This document shows positions 1-12,691 of a DNA stretch of 64,000 nucleotides, in pieces (within the stretch, counting starts at the first letter, position 1; each line of letters opens with the position of its first letter). A model generated the notes under the pieces. The model was not told the DNA's origin and made no database searches. It worked only from the letters and a program-made list of their open reading frames with translations. The stretch comes from Calliphora vicina. Taxonomy: Eukaryota; Arthropoda; Insecta; Diptera; Calliphoridae. Made by a program: the position numbers and the translations under genes. The stretch is from positions 163,972,726 through 164,036,725 of the forward strand of contig NC_088780.1 of NCBI RefSeq assembly GCF_958450345.1, written 5' to 3'.

Positions 1-1125
1 GTCTTGCACCTTTGCCTTGTTAGAGAGGGCGTAGAGGCAACTGTAGACAGCAAGTGTACCGACTCTTTGAGTTCCAATTAATCGATATTGTAACCAAAGG
101 GATGTAAATGAAAGAACCACCCGTTAGTTGTACATTTGTCAGCATTTTCATTCCCATGGATTTCCGGTGCTTCTGGCGAGTCTGATTAAATCTATCAGTG
201 AAACATTCCTGATACAGTCTAGATCATGATATCTTAGTTTGGCAAGATATCTGAGTCAGGGTACCTGTAGTGTGTCACATAGAAGGTGGTGTGCCAATTC
301 TGCAGTAGTTATTACAGTATCCAGTAAGTATACATATATATTGGAAGTCTGAACGAGTACCTACTAAGAGCCAAAAGTATTTCGGACCTTTGCCTTGCCA
401 GAGAGGGCCTAAACATTCTGGATATTCTGCAAGAGGCAACTGTAGATAACCAGTTTGCCGACACTTTGAGTGACAATTAATCGATATTGTAACCAAAGGG
501 ATGTAAATGTAGTTTTCATCCCTTTGGTTAGATTCCCATGGATTTCCGGTGCTCCTTACAAGTCCGATTAAATCTTTCAGCGACACATTCCTGAGACAGT
601 CCAGATCATGATATCATAGTTTGGCAAGACTCTTTGTGCCCATTCTTCGATATTGTTCGATATTGTATCCAAAAGGATGTAAATGTAGTTTCCTGTCACA
701 GATTCATCCTAGGACAACTCGTTAGTTGTACATTCGTCATCATTTTCATTCCGATGGCTTTCCGAAATCCGATTAAATCATTCCTGATACAGTTAAGATC
801 CTCATATCATATTTAAGTCTGGCTACCTTTGGCTATCTGGTCTGGATACCGATTCTTCATACTCTCCATAGACTCATTCATCGATAATGTTCGACATCAT
901 AACCAAAGGGATGTAAATGTCATTCTGCATTTTCATTCCTATTCATACCATGATGTCCCATGGCCCATCTGGTTTAGGGAATATATACAATCCAGTAGAC
1001 ATTATGACTTTAGCACGTTGGAACTAAGAGTTGGAACTAAGCAGATATTGGTTCAGTCTATCATGATCAGTAGAGACAATTTCGGAACTGGTGTCCGTGT
1101 TCGTCTTTTAACCGTCAGTGTATAA
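1..1125. repeat. Degenerate local repeat block
   Basis: A phrase like CGATATTGTAACCAAAGGGA followed by TGTAAATG recurs near 77, 481, 660 and 880. It is followed each time by similar text (ATTTTCATTCC, CCGATTAAATC, TTCCTGATACAGT). Units are uneven (about 180-400 bp), so this is an old, rearranged tandem repeat. Open frames here have no recognisable protein. Confidence 0.6.
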
Positions 1126-1164
1126 TATAGTATATTGCATAGTCCGCTTGGCTCTTTGAGTTTT

Positions 1165-1985
1165 AGATTTGCTCACCAAAGCTTATAGTGAATGTTCCAT
1201 CGGTTTAAAGTGCGAGAGATGGTTTGGGCGGTTCAGAAGGCCAGCGAAAAAAGTTTGTAGACCAAGTATTGGAGGCATTACTCCATTAAGATTGTTGTCA
1301 AACTCAACAAGAGCTTGTTTTTGGAAGCTACTCAAGCAGCAATTTCTAAACGTTTTCGAGCAGCAGGATTCATCCAAAAGCAGGGAAATTGGGTACCATA
1401 CGAATTGAGGCCGAGAGACCTTGGAAGACGATTTTGCATGTCCGAATAATTTTTGCAACGAATCATTACTTGCGATTAAAAACCAACCAGCCAACCAGCC
1501 GAATCGACCCCAAAGCCAAATATCCATGGCCCTAAAGTAATTCTCTGTATTTGGTGGGAGCAAATTTTTCCTATCTATTATGAGCTGCTGAAATCTGACC
1601 AGACCATCACAGGGAACCTGTACCAAACGCAACTGATTCGTTTGAAGCGATAATTTTGCGAAAAATGGCCAGATATAAAACCGTAGTGTTCCATAATGGC
1701 AATAAGTAATGTTAAAAAGTATTTAGAATGAAGTGGTTGGGAAGTTTTGTCTCACCCGCTTTATAGTCCGGACATTGCCACGTCTACTACTATTTGTTTC
1801 GATCGATGCAAAACGCTCTCTCTGGGATACACTTCACTTTGAAACAGAGTATCTGAAAATGGCTTGATACGTTCTTGGCCCCAAAAGAGGAGAAGTTCTT
1901 TTGATGGGAAAAGGTCATAGCTAACAACGGCCAATACATTGAATAAATTTGTATTGTATCCCGCATTTTTAAGTCATACACCCAA
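1165..1985 (+). mobile_element. Mariner copy A, 5'-truncated
   Basis: This decayed transposase region carries remnants readable in several frames and ends with the inverted terminal repeat whose outer end is CATACACCCAA, followed by TA. Shared landmarks with the other copies include GGAACCTGTACC, CGTTTGAAGCG, TTTCGATCGATGCA and the terminal GGCCAATACATTGAATAAA. The 5' end is missing and abuts the local repeat block. It is not functional. Confidence 0.85.
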
Positions 1986-4689
1986 TAATAAGTTGGAGAA
2001 TATGGTTGATTCTCCGCTTTGTTGTTAATAACTAGAAAGTAAATCGAAAATCTTTTAAGTTATAAAATTTTTAGCTACAAAAAATGCAAGTGGAGGTATA
2101 TGTTTTACCACTACAACTACAAGAGATATTCGTGAGCTTTTTAATTCGGTTAATTAATAGCTGTGTCCCTTATTTCTTCCAGAGTTTATCCGTTTTTCGG
2201 TTACACGAATACCCTTGCACCAATTCAGTCTAACACGGTATTTTCCTAGCAAAGCGAGAGATTGAATTAAGGGCAGTGTAGTCATTACAATTAAAGGAAT
2301 TAATCGATGCTAAACTGTCCACATAGTTGTAGATTTTTCAACGTTTCCGATTCGATTTGCATGACATGGAATGCATTGATGATTCTAAGAAATGTGAGAA
2401 GACCATGATCATAAACAAATATTCCCGAACCCGTTTTTGTATCCGCCTTCAAGTCGTGCTTTAAGACCAAGATTACATTTTTCCTAATGCCAGATTTTAG
2501 AGAAGGAAAGTTTTGAGATTACATTTCAGAATCTTTGTATATGGGGCATTACAATGACAGTTGAAACATGATTATTCTTCCTCAAAATTTAGCTTGCAAC
2601 CTTGATCCAAGAAGTGATCTTAAGGACACCAGAACTCAATCCATAAACTGAATTTAAATGAGCAGTGATCATGTATGATCTAGACTTCAGCAAAATCAAT
2701 TTTAAAGACGCAGGCCTGATACTGTGAAATTGGAATTGATGTGTTGCCACAACTATTCTCTCTCAAAGTGCTGCTAAAAGTTGAAATAACTTTAACTGAA
2801 ACAATAACTTCGAAGTAGGGTATCTCAGTACCCATAAAAGATTTACCAACCGACCACATTTATATGTCTAAAGTTTATCTAGCATTTTAATTTGTTGGTA
2901 AATCATTTACATAAACTGTTGTTATTTCTTGTTGTTTTATTAAAAGAAAAATAATCACTCGGTCAGTGAAATATTTTCATTTCATTCAAAATTGTGTTGG
3001 TTTTATTGCTGTTGTTGTTATTTTTTTGTTTACCAAAAATTAATTCTTTTTTTTTTTAGTTCTCTATACGTTTCATTTATTGTTTTGTGGATTTCATTTC
3101 GTGTTTTTTTTTTTGCTCAATTCGTTTTTAATGAACAAAGATGTTCGTGATGTTTTTTAAAGCTCTACAATGGAAGTATATAAAACCATTTAACTAAACA
3201 TTGTAAGGTGGGTGGCCGATTTTCCTGCCACCATCGACATCCCCCCCAAACAACCTCTGACGAAATTAATGTGGAGAGAAATTAACCACCTCATACATAT
3301 TTGTATGTGTGTACTATGAGAATGAATGATTATAAAGATGAAGAAGCTGATGGAATGCTTGAGGATAAACAATAAATTTAAAGGCGGGCACAAATGAACT
3401 GTACTCGTTAACGAACGAACGAACGTATGTATGTACGTGGATGTGCTTGTACACTGGCTGGTACTCCTAGTACTCCCGCTATCCAATCAATATGCTGGAA
3501 AAGTACACAATAAATAAACAAAAAAATATCTACGTTCACAATCAATATCCATGCACACACAAAATGTTGTGTTGTGCTGAAGTAGTAAAACTTTTCTTAA
3601 ACAAATAAATAATTTATTTATTTTTTTTGCAGCTTGTTCTACTCAAAATTAAAGCAAAATAATAAGCAACAATTTAGTGAATGATGCGATTTAAACTACA
3701 ATACAAGTATTTATGAAAATACCACATCAATAACCGCATCATTTCAACATCATTAGTTTCATTTATTACTTCCATATAATGTAAGATGTTGGATTTGTAT
3801 CTATTTCGAAAATATTGCACATATTTTTGTGTGTGTGGTCTTCTCTAAGTGAGTGAGTGTCATTATAGGCGACAATTAGTTTATTTTAATTCAAAACATA
3901 CCACTTGTTGAAATAGTTATGCATACGAGTGCAATATTACAACAATATTTCTGTAAATTTTAAGTGACCTCTGTGGTCAGTGAAGTACCGACCACCTATA
4001 AGTGTCTAGACTTAAAATGTCCTTAAGTGTTGTTTCGAGGTGCCAATGTTTACAAAACTCATGTCACAAAGTAGATTGAACAAATGTAAATTGGTTTCAT
4101 ATTTCGAATGTTAGATGAAAATTAAATTTAGAAGTTATACACATTATTGTAAGACAGTTATTTATCTGCCTTCCTCTTTCTTCCGGGTGGTTCAACCATA
4201 GAACATGTTAATATGCCCAAGAGAATGTTTAATTATGGCTTGATAAGAACGACCGACAAACGTGTGTAGAATTCTATAACTCTTGTAATAAAAATCAAGT
4301 TGTTATACAATTCTTGATTCGTTTACGATTTTTTGAGTCGCTTCAGATGGAAAATTGTATCCCTGTCTCTCAATTTCTAATATTATATCCTATTTCAAGT
4401 TAATGTATCATAGTTATGCGTACTTTTGAAAACCTGAAATTGTTTGAGTTCCAAATTGATTATGATATTGATCCCTCAGTCCTGATAGAACTATAATTTC
4501 CATGATTCCTCTAGACACTTTGAAGAAGCAACTTGGTTAATGGTTCATCCGCGGTAGTTGCAGCATGCTGTTGTAGAATAATGCTAACCTACTTGAAGTC
4601 ATCGTAATTGCCAGCTACTTTATATTGTATTTCAAAATTTAGTTCATGCGGTAAATTTAAGTACTATTTGGTCCTGCAATGGGCCTTTT
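1986..4689. other. AT-rich non-coding stretch
   Basis: No gene is recognisable. It contains T-rich runs, a GAACGAAC/GTATGTAT simple-repeat patch near 3412-3440 and low-complexity sequence around 3000-3110. The minus-strand open frame at 3190-3486 is low-complexity Ser/Thr/His and not convincing. Confidence 0.5.
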
Positions 4690-5628
4690 TGTACCACTTA
4701 AATTTATAGTATTGGCCATTGTTAGCTATGACCTTTTCCCATCTTTCTGTCGACATATGGATTCCGAGCCAAATAACTGCTCAACATTTGAGGCCATGAA
4801 CGAATCAAGCCAATATCGGATACTATGAGGAGAGAGCAGAGAGAGCGTTCTGCATCGCTCGAAACAAATAGTAAGCGGATGGGGAAGCAAAACTTCCAAA
4901 CCGCTTATTCTGGGCGTTCAAACGAATCAGTTGCGTTCCCTGTGATGGTCTGGTCAGATTTCAGCAGCTCATAATAGATAAGGCCCACCAAATACAGAAA
5001 ATTATCTTACCGCCATGGATATTTGGCTTTGGTGTCGATTCGGTTGGTTGGTCGGGCTTCACGTACGATCTCTTACGTTTCGGGTTATCGTAATGATTTT
5101 CTTTTGTAATGTTCAATCAGCATTTTGGACATGCAAAATCGACCTTCAAAGTCTCTCGGCTTCAGTTGGTATGGTATCCAATTTCCCTGCTTTTGGCTGA
5201 ATTCTGCTCCAACACTGCAAATATCTTGAGTTCTAAAAAGCAACAGAGAAACAGATGATGCGCAAAAAACCATCAAACAAGCATCACAAAAATGGCTGAT
5301 GCATTGTCTGCGCAACAGCATCAACTGATTTGCTTCAGCATCGCAAACTAATCAAAGATGCGCATCAAATGCAGTGCAGTGATGCTTTTCCGAAAAGGCC
5401 CGATTTTGCAAGCTCTTGTTGAGTGTTGCAACAATCTTCATGGAGTAATGCCTTCAATTCATCTTCTTCAAACTTTTTTGGCTGGCTTGGGCGATCTTTA
5501 TCTTCGGTCTCATATTCACCTCTTCTGAACAGCTCAAAACCATCTCTCGCATGTTGAAACCGATAAAACATATTCACCATAGGCATCGGTGAAATTAAAG
5601 GAGTAAAGCAAAACTTCCCGCATATCAA
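4690..5628 (-). mobile_element. Mariner copy B with an internal insertion
   Basis: Read on the minus strand, the N-terminal transposase portion at 5628-5400 retains a recognisable stretch (YETEDKDRPSQPKKFEEDEL), then TQQELAKS. Roughly 5235-5392 does not match the other copies and looks inserted; it is rich in GATGC/GCATC in both orientations. The rest follows the family to the 3' side, near 4690, where TAGCTATGACC and AATTTATAGTATTGGCC remain. The terminal repeat is lost. Confidence 0.85.
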
Positions 5629-5649
5629 AAAGTCTTATGTGGGACGGTA

Positions 5650-6260
5650 AAGAGTTATCTCAATGAGATCTATAATTTCTAACTAACAATTATCACCATC
5701 GCTCTTTACAACATGTACGAAGAAGGTATTATTCTATATTGGTTTCAACTGGGGTACAGATACTGACAGTGAACCAACCCATCATTTTGGGACTGTCTTT
5801 TGACTACATATAAATGGCGAAATAGAAAGAAGGTCCTTTAAGAACTAGTCTTAAGGACTTGGGGTCGGAATAAAGAAACCTATAAGACAATATTGGATGT
5901 CAGTATTCCATCTCGCAACTGCAGTGTGACAACTTTTGTGGAGAAATATTCAAAGCTGTCAGCCCATATATGGGCTTAACTGTTAACGTGTTAAGGGTAG
6001 TCAGAGCCTTTATAACTCCGAACACTAACTTCAAGAGGACTCAAAGATTATGCCGGTCAGGGAACACAACGGGGTATTGACGCAACTCTTCCTACTGGAA
6101 TGTGATCGGAGGAGTCATTCCAACTAGGTATGTACGAGGAAAGAATACAGGATTACAGCAAGATCCATTTGATCGTAGTTTGTACTTGCAAGCTTTGAAC
6201 GACATTCATAGGAAATGTGGATTGCCGTCTATAGCAGACGCTGAGAAGATTCTAGCGTTA
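5650..6260. repeat. Dispersed repeat, copy 1
   Basis: It shares a long ordered series of phrases with 8385-9260: TTATCTCAATGA, GTGAACCAACCCA, GGACTTGGGGT, CTCCGAACACTAACTTCA, CGGAGGAGTCATTCCAACT, ATTGCCGTCTATA. No protein family is evident; probably part of a transposable element. Short open frames inside are not conserved between copies. Confidence 0.75.
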
Positions 6261-6454
6261 GGTAGGGTAGGTTCCCCTGACATCAACCCAGCCAACCTCT
6301 CCTCAATGCCTTCAGTGAACTTATGAAGCTTCAAGATTCAATCATAAGATGTTATCCTACATTCAATACGTCCTATAATGCATGTGTGTTTAATTTCCTA
6401 ATTCTAGGTGCATTATTATAGAAAATTCCAAAAGTTCCTAAAGAAAAAATACAC

Positions 6455-6770
6455 TTTTTACCTTTTAAAAACAGTGGTTAATTTCTTTTACATAAACAGG
6501 ATCCTTTCAATTGCAAAAAAACTTTAAACATTTCCTTATTTATTCAAATTTGCGCAATAATTAAATAGTCTCACTCTTTAAATACACTCACTAGTATTAC
6601 ACACTTGTAATACGTTTGATGTTAACTCAAACAGTGCTTTCGATATACTCACTCCTCTGCAACTTCCTATTTATATACACAGCGCCACCTTGTAGTACTT
6701 TCAGGAATTATCTAACGGTAAAACTAGAATGTTCTATTTGCACAATTATCACCTAGAGCTTTTAAAGCTG
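6455..6770 (-). repeat. LTR-like fragment, copy 1
   Basis: It shares the ordered phrases GGTTAATTTCTTTT, CTTATTTATTCAAA, AATTAAATAG, CTGCAAC and CTATTTATA with 30622-31060. On the minus strand this layout gives a TATA-like box followed by an AATAAA-like signal, as in a retrotransposon LTR. Ends are unclear, and no internal retrotransposon genes are adjacent. Confidence 0.4.
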
Positions 6771-6879
6771 GCTCACAGTAAATGTTGTGAAATATGCACT
6801 AACAAATCGATGCCAAAATTCTTAAAATGTTCTGAAACTCTGCTCCATATGACGTATGGGAAAAAATATGCATTTGGTC

Positions 6880-7140
6880 AAATCCCGTTTCCCTATTGAT
6901 CACAGATCGAGCTTCTTTTATCAATTAGACACCTACTATTAACAAAGTTATTAATGATTTTAGTTTTTGTTGAGTTTTTTTTACGTATAAAATTATAATT
7001 TTGGTGAGAAATATATAAATGATCACAAATAGACCTTCTTTTTTCAATTAAACGCTTATTAATTAATATTAGTAATGATTTTAGGTTTTTTGAGTTTTTC
7101 GTATAAAAATCGATTTTTAATGAGAAATTAGACACTTTTG
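6880..7140. repeat. Two monomers related to the 114-bp satellite
   Basis: TGATCACAGATCGAGCTTCTT at 6897 and TGATCACAAATAGACCTTCTT near 7019, each followed by an AT-rich stretch with TTAATGATTTTAG and a GAGAAAT/TTTTGGTGAG phrase. They match the pattern of the array at 59450-61080 at lower identity. Confidence 0.6.
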
Positions 7141-7278
7141 TGCAGTCATTGTCTTAATATTTCAGACTCATTTTCTCAATTTTGTAGATTAATTTAAAAT
7201 AGATAAGATTCTGCAACTGATTAAAAACTCTTTAAAAAAGTAGACAACTTATCAGAAAATACTTACTTCATTCAACTT

Positions 7279-7284
7279 TTTATT
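7279..7284 (-). terminator. Polyadenylation signal of the MBF2-like gene
   Basis: AATAAA on the minus strand, 61 bases past the TAA stop at 7347-7345. Position and spacing suit a short 3' UTR. Confidence 0.55.
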
Positions 7285-7344
7285 AAATGAAAATTAAACA
7301 CAGATGGATATCAAATATTTGAATTGTATTTAAGATGAATTCTC

Positions 7345-7886
7345 TTAATAGCTATAAAATTTAGCTGAATAATTAAATATCAAAGTATTCCAAGCATTAA
7401 TGGTTACGCCAATGTAACCCAAACCGATAGCACCCTCGTTAACATAACAGTTTACACTTGCCGATGAAACGGAATAGATAATCTCAACATATGACAATGT
7501 CAAGCCACTGCCACTTCTGGGACAACGTAATTTTAATTGAACATTTTGTAGAGAGTTCCATGAATTACTATCCTGAGCAGTACAAGCCAAACGATCTAAA
7601 AATTATTGTTAAGAATATTTAGGCGTTTAAAGGAAAATTAACAGAAAGTCATGGTCATTGTAAACTTACTAGAACGATAAGTTCCTACGGTACATTTATA
7701 GGTATAAATGGCATCACCAGAGTCAGCTTCACTAAACTTCAATTGTGTTAGGACGGCAACCTCTGCTGGATTTGTGTCTGCAACATTCTTTTCCACATCA
7801 GTTACTTCGATAGCATCAGTTTTGCAAGAGACCACTGCTAACGAAACAATCAAAGTTGCCACAAAAACTAAATTGAAATTAAACAT
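7345..7886 (-). CDS. Small secreted MBF2-like protein, two exons
   Basis: The predicted product has 155 residues. Exon 1 is 7886-7670 and ends at A|GTAAGT; exon 2 is 7595-7345 after TTTTTAG; the 74-bp intron interrupts an Asn codon in phase 1. Residues 1-20 form a hydrophobic signal peptide (MFNFNLVFVATLIVSLAVVS), so the protein should be secreted. The C-terminal half has the order Y-V-E, S-S, Y-V, G-A-I-G, I-G-V, and an ending of FNYSAKFYSY. This matches my recollection of the insect MBF2 family (Pfam 'Transcription activator MBF2'), small secreted proteins common in flies with poorly known roles; I could not run a search. Cysteines near residues 21, 65, 77, 97 and 117 could form disulphides. 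The start is supported by AAAA before ATG and by a TATA box and initiator upstream. It lies between mobile-element remnants, yet the frame is intact and splice sites are good. Confidence 0.78.
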
Positions 7887-7954
7887 TTTTCTTGAAATTC
7901 AGTTGAGTTTCTAAATTCTGATATTAAAGGTTGCAATTTCTTGCAAAGACTATT

Positions 7955-7985
7955 AATGACTTACTTAACTGCCTTTGAATTTATA
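7955..7985 (-). promoter_or_regulatory. TATA box and initiator for the MBF2-like gene
   Basis: On the minus strand CTATAAATTC places TATAAA at 7985-7980. A TCATTA initiator-like sequence puts the start-site A at 7957, 28 bases from the first T of the box. This leaves a 5' leader of about 71 bases before the ATG at 7886. The spacing is what a fly TATA promoter needs. Confidence 0.6.
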
Positions 7986-8384
7986 GTTCCGTTTTTGTTT
8001 ATTTAATAAAATTAAATTTATTTCTTATCGCTGTTTTTTTTAATCAGTCAACAGTATTTAGATTCGATTGTGAATTACATTTATTTTATAACCGCAAAAC
8101 AGTATTTTAAGGTGTTTGTTTTGTTTAAGGTGTTTGATAAAGGAAATCTGAGATTTACAATGTATACACAATATTTTTGTTTCTTTGATAACAGTTTTTA
8201 GCAGGAAAATGAAGATATATTGCTATTGCAATAAACAATTGACAATAACACTATTATTAGTACTTCAGAATGATACTTTAAGTTGACTTTGGTCAAAGTG
8301 ATAACAATTTGTAAAAGGAAATGAAAGATTTGTTTAAATAAATAGACTGTAAAAACACTGTTGAACAAGGTTTTTGTACAGTAT

Positions 8385-9260
8385 GTTTGTTATCTCAATG
8401 AAATCCACAAGGGCGAAGAAGGTTTAATTCAATATCGTTTTCAATTGGGTCAAATACCGAAAGTGAACCAACCCAGCATTTTGGAAGTCACACAAATCGA
8501 GAAATAGAACGGAGGTTCCTAAAGAGCTAGCCGAGAGGACTTGGGGTATACTTATACCCAAGATATTATTAGATGGTCAGTTTTCCATCTCACAACTCCA
8601 GTATGAGCACTTTCGTTGAGTGATATCCACTGGAGCTGTCAAACTCCGAACACTAACTTCATGAGTAAGCAAAGATTCTTAAAGAACTCTTTCTTCTGGG
8701 ATATAATCGGAGGAGTCATTCCAACTTCGACGTCACACAGTTGGACGCTCCTCATACCCAAGATATTATTGGGTGGTCAGTTTTCCATCTCACAACTCCA
8801 GTATGAGCACTTTCGTTGAGTGATATCCAGTGGAGCTGTCAAACTCCGAACACTAACTTCATGAGTAAGCAAAGATTCTTAATGAACTCTTTCTTCTGGG
8901 ATGTAATAGGAGGAGTCATTCCAACTTCGACGTCACACAGTTTGACGCTCCTCATACCCAAGATATTATTGGATGGTCAGTTTTCCATCTCACAACTCCA
9001 GTATGAGCACTTTCGTTGAGTGATATCCAGTGGAGCTGTCAAACTCCGAACACTAACTTCATGAGTAAGAAAAGATTCTCAAAGAACTCTTTCTTCTGGG
9101 ATGTAATCGGAGGAGTCATTCCAACTTCGACGCCACACAGTTGGACGCTCCTCCTTCCTAAGCATGTATGAGGAAAGCATACAGGTGCAAGATCGAAATT
9201 CATAAGGATCAATCCCTCGATATGAATGTCGTATTTCGATGTGGTTTGCCGTCTATAACA
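8385..9260. repeat. Dispersed repeat, copy 2, containing a 200-bp triplication
   Basis: It aligns with 5650-6260. Within it a unit beginning near AGATATTATT (8561, 8761, 8961) is repeated three times at exactly 200-bp spacing; the units differ at only a few bases. Each carries GGAGTCATTCCAACTTCGAC. The two open frames of 67 codons at 8616 and 8816 are products of the repetition, not genes. Confidence 0.85.
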
Positions 9261-10684
9261 GATTCGATTTGTTTCAATAAATCGTATGTTTGTTAAAAGA
9301 TTAAAAAAGTTAAGAACTTTGTTAGCAAGCGTTAAATTTAGAAAAGAAACTCGATCTGTGATCACTTATATTTCACACCAAATATCGATTTAACATCGAT
9401 CGTTCAATGATCCAATACTTTTAATTTCTGGAATATGAAATGTGAATGTATCATATTTTTAGTTGCCACTAAGTGCAGACAATGAAAGTTTTCCGCTATT
9501 TTAACCAAATCAACATCTGTTTACTTTAGAAATAGTTCGAATTTTAACGAAAGAATCTTCTTATTTTGGCGCTTTAGCCATTAGTTTTCTCAAAGACTTG
9601 ACAAATTTAGGGCGACAATTAAATACAATTGACATTTTAAATTAGTTAACTAAACACAAAACTAGTGGTAACAAGATCACAAAACCAACAAAAACTAATT
9701 GTCATTATTCGTCCAACCTAAACTAAAAATAATTTCAAAAAACATTTAATGAATAAATAACAAAAGAATTTTATGAAAATAAACAAACTCAAAAGTCTGC
9801 TTCTTTTTTTATTTTTAACGACAACAAGAAAGGGTTAAATTTAGCATACAACAACAATAACAACATCAACCATATCGACAGCACTAACAAGATCAGGAGT
9901 ACATACTATAGATAGAAGATCACACTTTTGTTGGTTCATTGCTTTGGGAGTGCGTTAGTTAGAGTTAATTTTACTACTCTGTTGTTAAATAATAGAGTCA
10001 TAAAAAGAATCTCAACACACAAACAAACACATGTGTGCGTTATAGTTGGAGGAGGCATGAATTGTTAGATGATCCTTTTTTTGTTTTGTTTATCCAATTT
10101 GCATTTTATTGTTGTTTGTTTATGCTCAATGTGCTACTGCATCAGAGTTTATGACAGGAAAACTGCTTCTTAAAGGGAGTGAGTTTAGAGGAAGAGCATT
10201 GATTGCATGAATGGAGTTGAGTTTGTTGTTGGTTTCGTAAGAGGACTTTTATTTGTTTTTGATTACTTTTGATGCCTAGCAGCGGTAGAACTGTTTTATG
10301 ATGTAGTCTTTTGGCTTCTGGTTTTCTTTGACAAGATGTGCGCCTTGGTTACCGTGTATTTATGTGATTATAAGATGAATTAGTTTTCTTTTAAATCCGA
10401 CGTGTGGGTGCTCTTTTAGTATCGCATTACATTGTGATCTCTCTTGTTTTTTTAATAATTCTTTATGATATTTTGTTGTTTTTGATTAGTTAAAGTGTTA
10501 AATCGTTTAATAATTGAAATACTTGGGTGGCCTAGAATACAAATATGAATTTTTAAAGTTAATTAGAGGGTGTTTTTTGTATGCAACAGATGTGTTTTTA
10601 AAGAAACTATGAAAATGATGTTAAAAATTTGGTTTTTCTGTTCATCAAAGTTATGGAATTTAAAAAAATATATAAAAAGTTGGA
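9261..10684. other. AT-rich non-coding stretch
   Basis: No recognisable gene or element. It has A-rich (9640-9860) and T-rich (10070-10500) patches, with CAACAA-type simple repeats. Confidence 0.5.
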
Positions 10685-11788
10685 TTACCTTTTAAAAGCG
10701 GTTTTTGTTTTGCTTTGAAAATGTCGAATTTTATATCAACAAAGCGTTATATGCTGGAAGTTTTGCTTAACTTTTTTTAATTTGAAAAAAGTGCTACTGA
10801 AGCACACCAATTGCTCACCGAAGTTTATGGTGAATCTGTTTCATCGGTTTCAACGTGCGAGAAATGGTGATGATGAAGTGACGATTTTGACATGGAAGAC
10901 AAAAAAGTTTGAAGACCAAGAATTGGATTCATTATTCCATGAAGATTTTTGTCAAACTCAATAAGAGCTTGCAAAATCATTGGGAACTACTCAATCAGTA
11001 AACAGCAGGTTTCATAAAAAAGCAGGGAACACATTGAAAGACAATTTTGCAGGTCTGAAATGCTGCTTGAACGCTATAAAAGAAAATAATTTGTGCACCG
11101 AATCATTTGTTGTGATGAAAAATGGATCCATTACGATAATCCTAGGTGGTATGCGAAGCCCGGCTAGCCAGCCGAGTCGACACCAAAGCCAAATGTTCAC
11201 GGCACTAAGTTAATTCTCTGTATTTGATGGGATTAAAAGGGTCCTATTATGAGTTGCTGATCATCATGCAACTGATTCGTTTGAAGCGAGAATTTGACGA
11301 AAAACGCTCAGAATATGCGGCCAGACATAATACCGTAATATTCCATCATGACAACACTTGGTAACATGTTGCAATACCTGTTAAATAGTATTTTAAATGA
11401 AGTGGATGGGAAGTTTTGTCTCACTCGCTTAATAGTCCAGAACTTGTGCCGTCCGAATAGTATTTGTTTCAGAGCGCTTTCTCTGTGATACGCTTCACTT
11501 TGGAACACAGTATCCGATATTGGCTTGATTCGTTTTTGATCTCAAAAGATAAGCAGTTCTTTTGTGCCGTCCGAATACTATTTGTTTCGATCGATGCAGA
11601 ACGTTCTCTCTGGGATACGCTTCACTTTGGAAGAGAGTATCCGATATTGGTTTGATTCTTTCTTGGTCTCAAAAGATGAGCAGTTCTTTTCGCTTGGAAT
11701 CTATAAAGAAAGATGGGAAAAGATCTAAGAATGGCCAATACTTTGAATAAAATTTTAAAAATTCCACATTTTTAAGTCATACACCCAA
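10685..11788 (+). mobile_element. Mariner copy C with internal tandem duplication
   Basis: The copy runs from a 5' region (GCGGTTTTTGTTTTGCTTTG, then AAAGCGTTATATGC) through broken transposase frames to a 3' terminal repeat ending ACACCCAA at 11788, followed by TA. Segments 11445-11562 and 11563-11690 are tandem copies of the same transposase stretch; the first lacks about a dozen bases (the GATCGATGCAGAACG portion). Frameshifts and stops abolish function. Confidence 0.9.
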
Positions 11789-12691
11789 TATAAATTGAGA
11801 AACATTGGTTTGGAACGAAAAATATGATTAAAGTATCCTAATGTGGAGTATAAAGTGGTTGTGAAATCAGTTCATATTGTAATTTTTGATATATTAACCA
11901 ATATGAATCAATCCATCATTGTTGCATATAAATATCTGACTACGGTACCATTCGTCTATGATTAGCTACAGGAAGTATTTCGAATAGCATGCTTGGGTTA
12001 GCAGATTGTGCAAGTCATTTTTTGAAGTACCAAAGGACAGAGCAAAGAAGTAGATCACTAGAGTCACGAAGTACAAGCTTCTCCTTAATCATTTAAAATG
12101 ATGAATATGCAGGTTCGATCTTCTCGAAAATTCAACACCCATGTAAAGTGCATTTTATATGAAATGTATTTTAATAAAATAAAGCGCGCCCCATATCAAG
12201 AGCTGTCCACATTAAACTGGCTTATATGGAGTTGATCCATTCAAGTTCATCCATCTTTATGATGGCACATGTTTAAAGATGGGCACATGTTTAAAGATGT
12301 TTAGAAGTCGGGATCTGTTGTCCTGGGAAAACAATAATATAAAGTTTTTATAGCTACCTGAATGATTTAGTCAATAACAAATAAAAACCCCAATTTAAAA
12401 TTTCTTGATTGTAAAAATATCTGGCTTGAAGACACTGCAGTGTGCGAAATTTTCAACGATTTATCCCTTGAGTTAATTCATGCGTTCGTGCCACTTTCAT
12501 ATCCATCTGATGTCTTCCGGTGGTGTCATTGTCTTAATGAAATTGACATGCAGGGGATACGTATAGGATTACACCAGTATCCTATACTTATCCCATTGTG
12601 ATTTAAAATATTCAAATGGTTTTATATCCGCGATCGACGATCCTCCAGAAATATAAATTTTTTACGTGTTCCTTGGTTTTTATGTACCATT
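11789..12691. other. Non-coding stretch
   Basis: No gene recognised. A short direct repeat (GGCACATGTTTAAAGATG twice) occurs at about 12264-12300. Confidence 0.45.

Noticed and set aside
8616..9019. Two near-identical 67-codon open frames
   Set aside because: They exist because of the 200-bp tandem repetition and are not present in the related repeat at 5650-6260.
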